DNA from: Roseimaritima sediminicola
Lineage (GTDB): Bacteria; Planctomycetota; Planctomycetia; Pirellulales; Pirellulaceae
Direction: 5' to 3'
NCBI RefSeq assembly: GCF_009618275.1
Contig: NZ_WIAD01000013.1
Coordinates: 45,852-109,851, forward strand
Length of the DNA stretch: 64,000 nucleotides
Under the pieces are notes generated by a model. It was not told the DNA's origin, ran no database searches, and saw only the letters and a list, made by a program, of their open reading frames with translations. The position numbers and the translations under genes are program-made. This document shows positions 9,185 to 19,318 of the stretch, in pieces; positions within the stretch are counted from its first letter, which is position 1, and every line of letters begins with the position of its first letter.

Positions 9185-12100
9185 TTAGGGGATCCAAGCA
9201 AACTCGCGGTGATTTACCAGGCTCCAAACGATGTCTTCGTAGACTTCTCGCCACTCGGGTTGCAGGCGCGGGTCGACCGCCGGGCCGCGGCGGACGCGCT
9301 CCTGCCACCGCTCCTGAATCTCGTTGGCTTCGGGGACCAAGTGATTGGACCAGGTGGATTGGGGCAGCGGCGGTAGGGCAGGGGGCGGCTGGACTTGATC
9401 GGCGGGAGTCAGACGGGATTCGAATCCGGCGGCCAATGCCGGCAACAGGTCGGCCCGTTCCTGGTCACTAGGATAACGTGCCAGGAAGCGCAAGAACAGC
9501 TTTTCTAGTAATGTCTCGGCCGAGGTGGTTTCCACGGCCAAGTCCGCCAGCTGGCTTCGGTGGGCCGCGCGGGTCAGTGACATCGACAACGTGCCGTTGG
9601 CCAGGATGCCGGGCTGCAGCACATTGGGATCGGTTTCCCGCTGGACGATCGGCCGCTGGCGGGTGCCGGTCCAGCCGAACGCTTTGAGGACGTCGACGAT
9701 CGGTTGCGCTCTGGGCAGCGACAAACTGGGGCGGTCCCGTTCGTTGTTCAGTCCGGCAAACATCCAGGCGCGGCGCGGCGAACCCAGCGTCTGTCGTGCG
9801 CTGATCGGTTCGGCTCCATCGTGCACGAAAGTTAATTCGCCTGTATCCATCCGGCGACCCGAAGCGGCGAACAGCGAATCGACAATCTGTTCGGCAGCCA
9901 GCCGTCGCGGATCCGGGGCGTTGAAGAAACGCTGTTCGGCCGCCGCCTGGTGATTGCGTCCGATCGCACGGCGTTGGTACGTCTGGGAGGTCATGATCTG
10001 GTGTAACACGTGCCGCAGGTCGTAGTCGTGCAGCACCAACTGGTCGGCCAACCACTGCAGTAGTTCGGGATGGCTGGGCGTTTTGCCTTCCCAGTCGTTG
10101 ACCGGTTGAACGATCCCCGCACCCAACAGACGGTTCCACAGATGGTTGACGACCACCTGAGCAAATCGCTTGTTCTGGGGCGAAGTGACCAAGGCCGCCA
10201 GGCGTTCGCGTGAATCCTGCGGATTGCGAACCAGGGCATCGATATGCGGCCCGTCGTCGATGCCGGTGAACGCGGCGAACGGCCACTTGGGCTGGATCAC
10301 CGCGTCGGGTTTCAGCGTGACTTCGATCAGCGACTCGCGGCCGACTTTTTCGAAGAATGCATCCGGCACGCGACTGGTCTCGGGCACGTTCAGCGGTTTG
10401 CGGTTCAGCATCGCCGCCAACGAGTACAGGTCTTCCTGAGTGGTGCTGTGATAGGGCGAATCGTGGCAGCGGGCGCACTGCAGTTCGATGCCCAGAAAGG
10501 CCGAGGCGACGATATGCCCCTTGGCGGCCATCGGCGAATCGTTCTCGCCGGCCAACGCAAACCCGGCGCTGCCGCCTTCGTGACGACTGCCACGCATCAG
10601 CAACAGTTCGGTCACCATGCGGTCCAGCGGTTTGCCGTCGCGTAGCGATTCGTACAGGAACCACCGGAACGGCCCGGTCGAATTGAGCGACTGGTTCAGA
10701 AGGGTCGGGTTCTCGGCCAACAGGTCCATCCAGAAACTGACCCAGTGGTCGGCATATCGCGGGTCCTGCAGCAAACGTTCGACCAGTCGCTGGCGCTTGT
10801 CCGGATCGTCGCTGGCCAGAAACTCGCGAGCTTCCGCTTCGCTGGGCCCCACGCCCACGGTGTCCAAGTACACGCGGCGAAGGAAGGCCGCATCGTCCAC
10901 CACGGGCGCTTCGGCCACGGCGGCCGGATCGAGCGGCGGATCGGGCCAGGGCGCACCGTCGGCAACCCACCGCTCCAGCGTCGCGATCTGTTGATCGTTC
11001 AGCCCGTCGCCGGTGGGCGGCATGTCGTGAGTCCGAACTCGCAGAATCAGTTCGCTCTCGTCCGGGTCACCGGGAACCACGGCGGGCAGCTCCGATTCGC
11101 CCATCGACAAGGCGTGCTCGCGGGAGTTCAGCCGCAGGCCGCCTTTTTCCTTTTCACCATGACAGCGGAAACATTGATCGCGCAGGATCGGTAGGACTTC
11201 GTTGTGAAAATGCGCGCTAGTCGCCTTGTCGGTCTCGGCTGCGCGGTGGATCGCACGGGTGATCTTGTCGGCCACAAAACGGTCGATGGGGTGGCTCTCA
11301 GGATCGCCGCCGGAAGGCTCCGCGGCCGCGACGGACTGGCGCGCGAGCGTGTGGCGTTGCTGCCAGAAGGCATCCTGCGAAGCGGCGGCCCGGCGGCGCA
11401 CCGCGTCTTCGAAGGCAACCAGGTTGGTCTCGAACCGGCCCAGTGCCGGCTCGACCGCCTCGTCGGACAACTCCAGCGGCGCGGAGCCGCGGGGCTGCAG
11501 CACCACCAGCGGCCCTTCGCCGTGGGGCTGCAGCGCCACGCAGACTTCGCCGGTTTCGGTACGGTCGCCGTTGCCGCCCACCATGACTTCCAAAACCACG
11601 CGTGCGGTACGCGGACCGCTTTGTTCGGCCGGGGGAATCTCGAACGACGTAAACGCTTCCTGCTGGGGGAACGGCAGCAAGCGAGCGCCCGGAACCAGGG
11701 GCTCGGGGATCGGGACGATGGGTTCGAGGTTGCCGCCACGACTGCGGACCGTCTTGGTATGCGTCACCAGTTTGCCGTCGATCCATAACCGGCTGAGCGA
11801 ACGGGCGCGGACCAGAAAGCGATGCTCGCCGGCGGGCAGTTCGACGTCGCCGGCGATTCGCAGCAGCAACGGCGCTTTCCAACTGGAACGAATGCCCCAG
11901 TCGTCGTAGCGCACGGGAATCCGGGACAACAGGAAGGCTTCGCCCAGCCAACGCGTGGTTTCCGGCGGCCACGATTCGCTCTCGTACAACCAACGAGACG
12001 CACCGGGCATGTTCTCGCACAGTTGGAACAGGACTTGGCCGGCAGGGATGTCACCCAGTTCGGGCATGACTTCAGGAGCGAGACGCACGACGCGTTCTTT

Positions 12101-12886
12101 GCCGACGCGTTTGAATCGAGCGGCCAGCGTTTGGTCATCCAGCACTTTGCGGTGGATCGCCACGGCGTCCAGTAACCCGGCGAAACGCTCGCCGATCCGA
12201 ACCTCGTCGTCATCGACAACCGGCGGAGCGGTGGTTGGGCCGCCCATGTCCCAGGTGCCGTCAGTCGGTTCGCCGTTGACCCAGCCTCGAATCGATTCGG
12301 GTTTTCCAAACACGTAAGTGATCGCGACGTGATGCCAACCGGTGGTGGCGGGAAAGCCAAGCTTCGACGTCCAGCGATGCCAGTGGGTGCCATCGCTGGA
12401 GAGTTTGGACGCGAACAGAAAATTGACGCGAGCCTGCCCGTCTTTGCCCATCAGCCGCAGGGCCCAGTTCTGATTGTCGCGAGCGAACTGCGGCGCGCCG
12501 GTTCGCCCCTTGCCGACGATGTACTGCGCCTGGCCGTCTTGGATGCCGCTGGGATTGACCCAGGCCTCCAGCGTGACCGCATCGCCATTGGTGAAATCGA
12601 ATTTGCTGTCCGCACCCGCGTCGGCGGTCGCCAAGTACGCCCCGGCATCGACTTTCACGGCCGTATTGTCGGCCGGCATCTCGGGAAACTCCGGCGGGCG
12701 CGGCCCAGCTTGGTCCGGTTGCACGTTGCCTCGCGGCTCGAGCGGCGTCGCCGGTTCGGATTGAAAGTCCCAGCGAACGGTTTCGCGCGGTTGGTTCTCG
12801 TCGGGCCGGTCGCTTGCTTGGGCGATCGCCGGCGGGAGGCCCAGGATGCACAGAATCGTAACCAGCGGCAAAAGCTTCCAGCTCAT
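9185..12886 (-). CDS. LamG-PSCyt1-DUF1549-DUF1553 'planctomycete cytochrome' protein
   Basis: A 1233-residue exported protein. The ATG at 12886 overlaps the stop of the upstream DUF1501 gene in an ATGA arrangement, and gives the signal peptide [20 protein letters not shown]. The frame extends 126 codons further upstream, but inside the DUF1501 gene, so that is rejected. Order: LamG-like jelly roll (about 70-260), a beta-rich PA14-like stretch (about 320-480), haem c motif CFRCHG near residue 571 followed by DMPPTG (PSCyt1), DUF1549 with a second motif CARCHD near residue 801, and DUF1553 to the C-terminus. Cytochrome-type electron transfer plus carbohydrate binding is inferred from the family; no member has a proven reaction that I know of. 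Confidence 0.85.
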   Translation of the reverse strand: MSWKLLPLVTILCILGLPPAIAQASDRPDENQPRETVRWDFQSEPATPLEPRGNVQPDQAGPRPPEFPEMPADNTAVKVDAGAYLATADAGADSKFDFTNGDAVTLEAWVNPSGIQDGQAQYIVGKGRTGAPQFARDNQNWALRLMGKDGQARVNFLFASKLSSDGTHWHRWTSKLGFPATTGWHHVAITYVFGKPESIRGWVNGEPTDGTWDMGGPTTAPPVVDDDEVRIGERFAGLLDAVAIHRKVLDDQTLAARFKRVGKERVVRLAPEVMPELGDIPAGQVLFQLCENMPGASRWLYESESWPPETTRWLGEAFLLSRIPVRYDDWGIRSSWKAPLLLRIAGDVELPAGEHRFLVRARSLSRLWIDGKLVTHTKTVRSRGGNLEPIVPIPEPLVPGARLLPFPQQEAFTSFEIPPAEQSGPRTARVVLEVMVGGNGDRTETGEVCVALQPHGEGPLVVLQPRGSAPLELSDEAVEPALGRFETNLVAFEDAVRRRAAASQDAFWQQRHTLARQSVAAAEPSGGDPESHPIDRFVADKITRAIHRAAETDKATSAHFHNEVLPILRDQCFRCHGEKEKGGLRLNSREHALSMGESELPAVVPGDPDESELILRVRTHDMPPTGDGLNDQQIATLERWVADGAPWPDPPLDPAAVAEAPVVDDAAFLRRVYLDTVGVGPSEAEAREFLASDDPDKRQRLVERLLQDPRYADHWVSFWMDLLAENPTLLNQSLNSTGPFRWFLYESLRDGKPLDRMVTELLLMRGSRHEGGSAGFALAGENDSPMAAKGHIVASAFLGIELQCARCHDSPYHSTTQEDLYSLAAMLNRKPLNVPETSRVPDAFFEKVGRESLIEVTLKPDAVIQPKWPFAAFTGIDDGPHIDALVRNPQDSRERLAALVTSPQNKRFAQVVVNHLWNRLLGAGIVQPVNDWEGKTPSHPELLQWLADQLVLHDYDLRHVLHQIMTSQTYQRRAIGRNHQAAAEQRFFNAPDPRRLAAEQIVDSLFAASGRRMDTGELTFVHDGAEPISARQTLGSPRRAWMFAGLNNERDRPSLSLPRAQPIVDVLKAFGWTGTRQRPIVQRETDPNVLQPGILANGTLSMSLTRAAHRSQLADLAVETTSAETLLEKLFLRFLARYPSDQERADLLPALAAGFESRLTPADQVQPPPALPPLPQSTWSNHLVPEANEIQERWQERVRRGPAVDPRLQPEWREVYEDIVWSLVNHREFAWIP

Positions 12887-14319
12887 GATGCAACAATTTC
12901 CTTGTACGCGCGGCCTTCGTTCTGATCGATGCGTTCGGGCCGGCCCTTGTGCAGGTAAACCAGTTGCCGGTGATCGACGCCCATCAGATGCAGGATCGTG
13001 GAGTGGATGTCGTGGACGTGCAGGCGGTCTTCGACGGCGTGCAGGCCGACGTCGTCGGTGGTGCCGTAGGCCTGTCCGCCGCGGACGCCTCCACCGGCCA
13101 TCCACATCGTGAATCCGGTGGGGTTGTGGTCGCGACCGTCGCCCTTTTCGCTCATCGGCGTCCGCCCGAATTCGCCCCCCCAGACCACCAGTGTCTGTTC
13201 CAGCAAGCCGCGTCGTTTCAAATCCTTCAGCAGGCCGGCGATCGGCAGGTCGGTGCTGCCACACATCCGGTCGTGGTTGGCTTCGATATTACTGTGCGCG
13301 TCCCACTTGCTGCCCGCTCCGCTGTAGCACTGCACGAAGCGGACGCCGCGCTCGACCAATCGCCGAGCCATCAACAGGTTCCGTCCGTAGGATGCGGTTT
13401 TCTCGTTGTCCAGGCCGTACAGCTTGTGCGTTTCGGCGGTTTCCTGCGACAGATCGACCGCTTCGGGCGCGTGCGACTGCATCTGATAAGCCAGTTCGAA
13501 GCTGCGAATGCGCGCTTCCAGGTCGGTGTTGTCTTCGCGGCGAGCGGCGTGATGACGATTCAGTTCGGTCAGGAACTCCAGCTGCTTGCGCTGCTGCGGC
13601 GGTGCGACGTGCTCGGGCGGAATTAAATCGGTAAAGGGCGGGCCTTTCTTTTGCATCGTCGTGCCCTGGTAGACCGCGGGCATGAAGCCGGCGCCCCAGT
13701 TTCGGGCTCCGTTGATAACGCGGCCCGAACCCTCCTGCATGACGACGAAGGCCGGCAGGTTCTCGTTCTCGGTTCCCAGGCCGTAGGTGACCCAGCTGCC
13801 CAGCGAGGGACGCCCGGCGAACTGGCTGCCGGTGTTCATTTGGCAGATCCCGCCGGAATGGTTGATGCCGTTGGTCCAGCAGGACCGGATCACGGCCAGT
13901 TCGTCGGCCATCTGTGCGGTGTGCGGCAACCAGTCGGAGACCCACAGGCCGCCTTCGCCATGCTGTTTCCATTGACGTTTGGAAGCCATGATGGGCGAAT
14001 CAAACTCGCCCATCGCCGTGATCACGCGTCCAAAACTTTCGGGGATCGGTTTACCGGCCAGTTTTTCCAGAGCCGGCTTGGGGTCGAACGTATCGAGATG
14101 GCTCGGTCCCCCGTCCATGAACAGAAAGATGACGCTTTTGGCTCGGGCCGGATGGGTGACCATCTTCGATGACGCCGCCGGCACGGGGCGTTTTACCGCC
14201 GCACCCGCCCGCGCCTGCGGAAGCAGTCCGGCCAGTGCCAGAGCGCCGAAGCCGCCGCCGGTTTGCAGCAATATCTGGCGTCGTGACAGACCGCCGGAAT
14301 TCGCGTTCTTAGTCCACAT
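12883..14319 (-). CDS. DUF1501 Tat-exported protein, copy 2
   Basis: A 478-residue protein. GLSRRQILLQTGGGFGALAL is a twin-arginine signal. FLFMDGGPSHLDTFDPKPAL, TDLPIAGLLKDLKRRGLLEQ and WGGEFGRTPMSEKGDGRDHN are the diagnostic DUF1501 motifs. Its start overlaps the end of the upstream PSD1 gene by 11 nt and its stop overlaps the start of the next PSD1 gene by 4 nt, so the three genes are translationally coupled. Role unknown; the fold is that of alkaline phosphatases/sulfatases. Assignment to family is firm. Confidence 0.9.
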   Translation of the reverse strand: MWTKNANSGGLSRRQILLQTGGGFGALALAGLLPQARAGAAVKRPVPAASSKMVTHPARAKSVIFLFMDGGPSHLDTFDPKPALEKLAGKPIPESFGRVITAMGEFDSPIMASKRQWKQHGEGGLWVSDWLPHTAQMADELAVIRSCWTNGINHSGGICQMNTGSQFAGRPSLGSWVTYGLGTENENLPAFVVMQEGSGRVINGARNWGAGFMPAVYQGTTMQKKGPPFTDLIPPEHVAPPQQRKQLEFLTELNRHHAARREDNTDLEARIRSFELAYQMQSHAPEAVDLSQETAETHKLYGLDNEKTASYGRNLLMARRLVERGVRFVQCYSGAGSKWDAHSNIEANHDRMCGSTDLPIAGLLKDLKRRGLLEQTLVVWGGEFGRTPMSEKGDGRDHNPTGFTMWMAGGGVRGGQAYGTTDDVGLHAVEDRLHVHDIHSTILHLMGVDHRQLVYLHKGRPERIDQNEGRAYKEIVAS

Positions 14320-17300
14320 AGATCATCTCGTTGGAGCAAAGGAAGGCGTGCAGCAGGGCCGTCCGGGCAATCTCTCGAGGGGACGTCAGGGCGGCGTCCT
14401 CGAAACGGACCGTGGCATGCCGAGCCGACGGCGAGCGATCGTGACCCAATTGCGTCTCGCTGGCAAAGTGCAGGTCGAGCAGCAGTCGCGAATCGGCTTC
14501 GTCGTCGGGAGGTGGAGCTTTGTCGTTTTGGGGTGGGGCAGGGCCCTCGGGCGGCGCTGCGGTGGAGGCGGGTTCGGCGGTTGGGGCGGGTTCGGCGGTG
14601 GAGGCGGGTTCGGCGGTGGAGGCGGGGGCAAACAGTTCTTCGCGGCTCAGCGCCGCGGCGTGCAAGCGAACGTTTTGGATCAGGCCATCCCAACGATGGT
14701 GATTCGAGCGGCCCCCGATTTCAATGGGCCGCTTCGCATGGACGTTCCAGCGCGCTTGATGGGCGACGTGAGCGACCTGGGGCGGCGCACCCGGTTTCGA
14801 GAGGTCTCGCAGATAGAAAGTGATGCCCTCGGTGGATGCGTCATCCAGGTCGATCGCGACCGCTATATGATAAGGCTTGTTCAGCTCCACTCGCAAATTC
14901 GAAGCGATGACTTCGTACTGAGGTTTGCCGTCGACGCTGTCTCGCGATCCGACCAGTTGCAGGATCAGGTTGCGCGGCTTGTAGGAGCTCTTGGTCGAGG
15001 TGACCCCCAGCGACCAACCCGGCTGGGCATTGTTTCCCGACCAACCGGCCGCGATCGTCCGCACCGAGGCGTCCGGATACAGCGAGTGCAACATCACGGT
15101 CGCTTCGATCGTGAAGTCGCCGTGACCTTCTTGGTCGGCTGCGGCGGGTCGGTTGGACAGTTCCGCAATGGCCGGCACCTGAATCGACGCGGATTGTTTT
15201 GCATCGAGGGCGATCGCCGGTCGTCCATCGGGCAGGGCGGCCAGTCGCTGCGGAGCTTCCGCGTCGGGGATCAGTTCGGCATAGGAACGGACAAAAGACA
15301 CGGCCCGCTGTTGTTCGTCGGCGGTGGGGGCGCGGAAGTAAAGCTGCTGGTAAGCGGTTTGGACCAGAGCTTCGGTGCTGTCGCCACGGCCTCGCTTGAC
15401 CATCGCCTGGGCACGCTCGTGCCACCAGGGATTGTTCATCTGCAGCAGGGCTTGCGGCGACGTGGTGGTGCGATGTCGGCTGCCCTGGCTCTCGACGCGG
15501 TCCGGGAAATCGAAGGCGGCCAGCAGCGGATCCAGGGCGTTGCGCTTGACCGTTTTATAGATCGCACGTTTGCCCTTGCTCAGTTCGCCGCTGGCCGTCA
15601 GGGCGCTGTCGTGGATCTCTTCGCCGGACAGCCGCCGCGGATTCATCCGCCACAGCAGCACGTTCTGCGGATCGAGCTCGGCCAGTTGCGGGTCCGCCGG
15701 CCGCAGGGAAGACTGCCGGTAGGTCGCCGAGGTGAGGATCAAGCGATGCAGCCGTTTAAGGCTCCAGCCATCGGCCATGAAGCGACGCGCCAGCCAGTCG
15801 AGCAGTTCGGGATGCGACGGCGGCGTGCCCAGGCGGCCAAAGTCGCTGGGCGTCGGAACCAGCCCGCGACCGAAATGCTGCTGCCACACCCGATTGACGA
15901 TGACGCGGGCGGTCAGCGGGTTTTCCGGGCTGGTGATCCAGCGCGCCAGGGCCGTGCGGCGACCGGTCGACTGCAACGCCTCGTGCGGCGGCTGGATCGT
16001 CGCCGGTTCGCCATCGAGGATCACCGGAAAAGCCGGTTGGATCGGTGACGGGTCGGCGGCGTCCGGGATGAACGTTGGCGGGGCGACCGGTCCCACGTCG
16101 CTGGCCACGAAGGAAATCGTCGGCAGCGGTTCCGGCTTCAAGTGCTCCAGCTTCGCCAGCTCGGCCCGCAACCGCTGACGCTCCGCTGCTTGTTCTTCGT
16201 CCAACCACTCGGGCAACTTCTCGGGATTCATGACCAGTTGGTTGCGAGTCAGTTCGGCGATCTGAAACTCGTAAGGACTGATCTCGTGACGCCGGCTGGC
16301 GACCAGCGTTTGGATCTCCGTGGTGAATTTGTCGAACCCCTGTCCGCCGGCCTTTTCCAGCAGCACCGGCATTTCGATCTCGTGCAGCCGCCGGCGGATG
16401 TCCTCGGTCGCCGCCTCCCACCTGTGCAGTTGTTCGAGGTGTGCGGCGCGGGTCTCGACGTCGGCGATCGGTTGATCCTCCCGCGGCAGCAGCGGGGTGA
16501 AGAAGGCCCGCAGGGCGTAGTAGTCGCGCTGCAGCAGAGGATCGAATTTGTGATCGTGACAACGCGCGCACTTCACACCCTGCGCAAGGAACACGTCGGC
16601 CGTCGTTTCGGTCACGTCGTTGATGATCTGGGCCCATTGGCCTTCGACATCGCGCTGGTTGTACTCGTAGATGTAATGCCGCAGGTACATCGTGGCGATC
16701 AAGGCGTCGCGGTTGCCGGGATCGATTTCGTCGCCGGCCAATTGCTCCTGCACAAACCGGTCATACGGTTTGTCTTCGTTGAAGGACCGGATGACGTAGT
16801 CGCGGTAGTGGTGGGCTTGGGGACGCGGGTGATCGGCGTTGTAGCCATCCGAATCGGCATAGCGAACCAGGTCCAGCCAGTACCGAGCCTGGTTCTCGCC
16901 GTAGGCCGGTTGTTCGAGCAGGCGATCGACCAGGGCTTCGTACCAGGCGTCCTGGGCGGCGGTTTCTTCGGTCGGAGCGGCCGCTTGGTCGGTGGGCGGC
17001 AGTCCGGTCACGGCAAAGTGAACGCGGCGGGTGAGCGTGCGGCGGTCGGCTTCGGAGGCGGGCGAGAGGCCCTCTTGGTGCAGCCGCCGAAAAATGAAGT
17101 GATCGATTTCGTTGCGGCACCAGCCGTGATCGTCCACCGATGGGACGGCCGGGTCGGCGATCGGCTGATAACACCACCAGTCGCGATCGTGAGCGGTGAT
17201 TTTGGGAGTGGGTTTCAGCGTCACCCCTTGCGGCCAGGGGGCGCCGGCGGCGATCCACGCGGCGACACCGTCGATCGCCTCCGACTCCAGCGGACCGCTG

Positions 17301-17716
17301 GGCGGCATCTCGAAGGATTCAAACCGCAGGGCTTCGACAAGCAAGCTCGCGTCTGGTTCGCCCGGCACGATCGCCGGTCCGGAGTCACCGCCGGCGAGCA
17401 GGCCTTCCAGCGATGTCAGCCGCAGACCACCCTCCTGCTTCGTTTCGCCATGGCACTGGATGCAGTCGCTGACCAGCGTCGGCCGAATGTGATTCTCGAA
17501 CAGGTCGCGCTGCTGGGGCGTCGGCTCCGCAGCCGACAAGCGGGTCCCGCAGAAGAACGTCGCAGGCCCCAAGGACGTGGCCGGAACCAACGCTCCGCCT
17601 GCCCACAGCAGCAGGGCCACGCCTAGCGAGGCGGTTCTCACACCTGGCGCGGTGCGCCACACAGTGTGGCTTTGACGATCCACAACAGGCGGACTTGTCG
17701 GGCGTTGCAATCTCAT
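14309..17716 (-). CDS. PSCyt1-DUF1549-DUF1553-LamG planctomycete cytochrome protein
   Basis: A 1135-residue protein. Start chosen at the ATG 17716 because GGAG lies about 6 nt before it; the frame is open 28 codons further. A hydrophobic export segment lies near residues 29-50. Then come haem motif CIQCHG near residue 84 with FEMPPSGPL, DUF1549 with CARCHDHKFDP near residue 382, DUF1553 with RVIVNRVWQQHFGRGLV, and a C-terminal LamG-like domain. The LamG is C-terminal here but N-terminal in the partner at 9185-12886. A Pro/Ala/Thr/Glu-rich linker made of six-residue repeats sits near the C-terminus. It is first in the nine-gene minus-strand run, and its stop overlaps the following DUF1501 gene. 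Confidence 0.87.
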   Translation of the reverse strand: MRLQRPTSPPVVDRQSHTVWRTAPGVRTASLGVALLLWAGGALVPATSLGPATFFCGTRLSAAEPTPQQRDLFENHIRPTLVSDCIQCHGETKQEGGLRLTSLEGLLAGGDSGPAIVPGEPDASLLVEALRFESFEMPPSGPLESEAIDGVAAWIAAGAPWPQGVTLKPTPKITAHDRDWWCYQPIADPAVPSVDDHGWCRNEIDHFIFRRLHQEGLSPASEADRRTLTRRVHFAVTGLPPTDQAAAPTEETAAQDAWYEALVDRLLEQPAYGENQARYWLDLVRYADSDGYNADHPRPQAHHYRDYVIRSFNEDKPYDRFVQEQLAGDEIDPGNRDALIATMYLRHYIYEYNQRDVEGQWAQIINDVTETTADVFLAQGVKCARCHDHKFDPLLQRDYYALRAFFTPLLPREDQPIADVETRAAHLEQLHRWEAATEDIRRRLHEIEMPVLLEKAGGQGFDKFTTEIQTLVASRRHEISPYEFQIAELTRNQLVMNPEKLPEWLDEEQAAERQRLRAELAKLEHLKPEPLPTISFVASDVGPVAPPTFIPDAADPSPIQPAFPVILDGEPATIQPPHEALQSTGRRTALARWITSPENPLTARVIVNRVWQQHFGRGLVPTPSDFGRLGTPPSHPELLDWLARRFMADGWSLKRLHRLILTSATYRQSSLRPADPQLAELDPQNVLLWRMNPRRLSGEEIHDSALTASGELSKGKRAIYKTVKRNALDPLLAAFDFPDRVESQGSRHRTTTSPQALLQMNNPWWHERAQAMVKRGRGDSTEALVQTAYQQLYFRAPTADEQQRAVSFVRSYAELIPDAEAPQRLAALPDGRPAIALDAKQSASIQVPAIAELSNRPAAADQEGHGDFTIEATVMLHSLYPDASVRTIAAGWSGNNAQPGWSLGVTSTKSSYKPRNLILQLVGSRDSVDGKPQYEVIASNLRVELNKPYHIAVAIDLDDASTEGITFYLRDLSKPGAPPQVAHVAHQARWNVHAKRPIEIGGRSNHHRWDGLIQNVRLHAAALSREELFAPASTAEPASTAEPAPTAEPASTAAPPEGPAPPQNDKAPPPDDEADSRLLLDLHFASETQLGHDRSPSARHATVRFEDAALTSPREIARTALLHAFLCSNEMIYVD
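14559..14626. repeat. In-frame 18-bp tandem repeat in PSD1 gene
   Basis: About 3.8 copies of GCGGTGGAGGCGGGTTCG (plus-strand reading) at 14559, 14577, 14595 and 14613. On the coding strand each unit encodes a six-residue Ala/Ser/Thr/Glu/Pro block. The period is a multiple of 3, so copy-number change would lengthen or shorten a linker without a frameshift. Confidence 0.85.
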
Positions 17717-18017
17717 TTCATCTCCGGCAGGCCGGCGATCAACGCCGGATCGGCAAGGTGGGAGTCGTCCAGAGGCTCTCGAACGGATGCGTTCATCCAC
17801 CAGTTTACCCGCTGGATACCGGCGAACGCCACAGAACGACGGGTATCAATTCTAACAGCGTTTGGGCGGGAATGTTGCCAGATGGTGTTGCAGCGTCGAC
17901 AATGGCTGACGGCGGGACCGCTTTGTTGCGTTTGTCGATTCGTCCTGGCGGAGGTGGGGCGGTCCTGGCGAACGGGCTGCCGTTATTGAAACTTTACCGG
18001 AAAAAATAGTTTTTTAT
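17717..18017. other. Divergent intergenic region
   Basis: 301 nt between the divergent PSD1 gene (minus) and the metallophosphoesterase gene (plus). Both promoters must lie here. The last 20 nt before the plus-strand ATG are AT-rich and have no Shine-Dalgarno sequence. TTGAAA (17986-17991) and TAGTTT (18007-18012) are only 15 nt apart, so I do not call a promoter. No repeat or terminator seen. Confidence 0.5.
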
Positions 18018-19313
18018 ATGTTAAATCGCCGAAATTTTATGGGTGTCATTCCCGTCAGCGCCGTGGCTCTGACGACGGTTCCGGGGACGGTTGTTCAGGG
18101 CGCCGAGCCGAATCCGTCCGGTACGGGAGACCCAAGCGACGATTTCAATCGGCCGCTGATCGCCAGTCCGCCGGTGGTTCAGAATCCGCGATCACAGGGT
18201 TTTGGGGTCAGCATCGCCGTGGCCGGACTGGCGACCGCCTGGGTCGAGTATGGTTTTGCCGAAGACGACCTGAGTTTTACAGCGATCGCCAGCCACCACG
18301 GCTTGGTCCAAGCCGACGACCAAGTGCTGCATGTCCGCGTGCATCATCCGGACGAGCTGCCCACGGATCGGCCGGTGTTCTACCGCGTCGTCGTCCAGCC
18401 GCTGCGGTACCGCAGCGCTTACCAGTTGGAACGTGGCGAGCCCCAGGAAACGCCGGTCTTTGCCCTGCGTCTGCCCGATCCGAATGCGAAACGGCTGCGC
18501 GTGGTGTCGATCAACGACACGCACGAAAACGCGGCGACCATCCGCCGGCTGCATGCGAAGATCGAAGAGCTGGATCCGGATCTGTTGGTTTGGAACGGCG
18601 ACACGTGCAACGATTTCAACGCCCCCAAAGCGACCGAGCAGATCCTGCTGAATCCCGCCAACGATCTTGCGCAGCGCTGGGCCAGCACGCGCCCCTTGCT
18701 GTTTTCCAATGGCAACCACGATGTTCGCGGCGAGCGAGCGCGGGAAGCATCGCGTTCGCTGGTCGGTTGTCCGGAATCACCGGATCTGCCCTACAACCAA
18801 GCCCTGCGGTTCGGTCCCCTGGCCATCGTCACCCTGGACACCGGCGAAGACAAACCCGACGCGCACCCCGTGTTCGCCGGAACGGCTGCCTATGAACCGT
18901 ATCGCGAGCAGCAAGCCGCGTGGCTGAAACAGGTCGTGGCCCAGCCGGCGATTCGGTCGGCGCCCTTCAAGATCGCGACCACGCACATTCCCTTGCGCGG
19001 CTTGCCCGGGCACAACGACGGTACGGCCGTCGATGGCTATGCCTACTACAGCGGATTCGGCGCCAAACTCTGGCTGCCGACGTTGAAAGCGGCCGGGTTC
19101 CAGGCCGTGCTGTCGGGGCACATGCACCGCGACCGATTGGACGAAGCCACCGACCAGATGCCGGTCTTGCAGTTCGTCGGTGGTGGGCCCAAGCCCGAGC
19201 AGGCCACACTGACCGTGGTCGATGCCCAGCGAGACGGCGACCGTGCCGAAATGAACATCCGCATCCTCGACCTGGATGGAAACCTGCTGCACCAAAAGCA
19301 GTGGAATAGTTAA
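18018..19313 (+). CDS. Secreted calcineurin-like metallophosphoesterase
   Basis: A 431-residue protein opening with MLNRRNFMGVIPVSAVAL, a Tat-like signal. A beta-sandwich-like region of about 130 residues comes first, as in purple-acid-phosphatase-type enzymes. The metallophosphoesterase domain follows, with all metal-ligand blocks: NDTHEN, WNGDT, FSNGNHD, TTHIPL and LSGHMHRD. It therefore should be a di-metal phosphoesterase acting outside the cytoplasm; substrate unknown. It is separated by 5 nt from the LOV phosphatase gene and probably shares its transcript. The start has no Shine-Dalgarno sequence in an AT-rich leader. Confidence 0.87.
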   Translation: MLNRRNFMGVIPVSAVALTTVPGTVVQGAEPNPSGTGDPSDDFNRPLIASPPVVQNPRSQGFGVSIAVAGLATAWVEYGFAEDDLSFTAIASHHGLVQADDQVLHVRVHHPDELPTDRPVFYRVVVQPLRYRSAYQLERGEPQETPVFALRLPDPNAKRLRVVSINDTHENAATIRRLHAKIEELDPDLLVWNGDTCNDFNAPKATEQILLNPANDLAQRWASTRPLLFSNGNHDVRGERAREASRSLVGCPESPDLPYNQALRFGPLAIVTLDTGEDKPDAHPVFAGTAAYEPYREQQAAWLKQVVAQPAIRSAPFKIATTHIPLRGLPGHNDGTAVDGYAYYSGFGAKLWLPTLKAAGFQAVLSGHMHRDRLDEATDQMPVLQFVGGGPKPEQATLTVVDAQRDGDRAEMNIRILDLDGNLLHQKQWNS

Positions 19314-19318
19314 ATCGA

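Noticed and set aside
12887..13264. 126-codon N-terminal extension of the LamG-PSD1 gene
   Set aside because: Arg/Pro-rich shadow inside the DUF1501 gene; the ATGA overlap start gives a signal peptide.
13979..16048. 689-codon plus-strand frame opposite the PSD1 gene
   Set aside because: Shadow of the third codon positions; Gly-rich run comes from the linker repeat on the other strand.
17986..18012. Promoter TTGAAA/TAGTTT before the metallophosphoesterase gene
   Set aside because: Spacing of 15 nt and position at the start codon make it weak.
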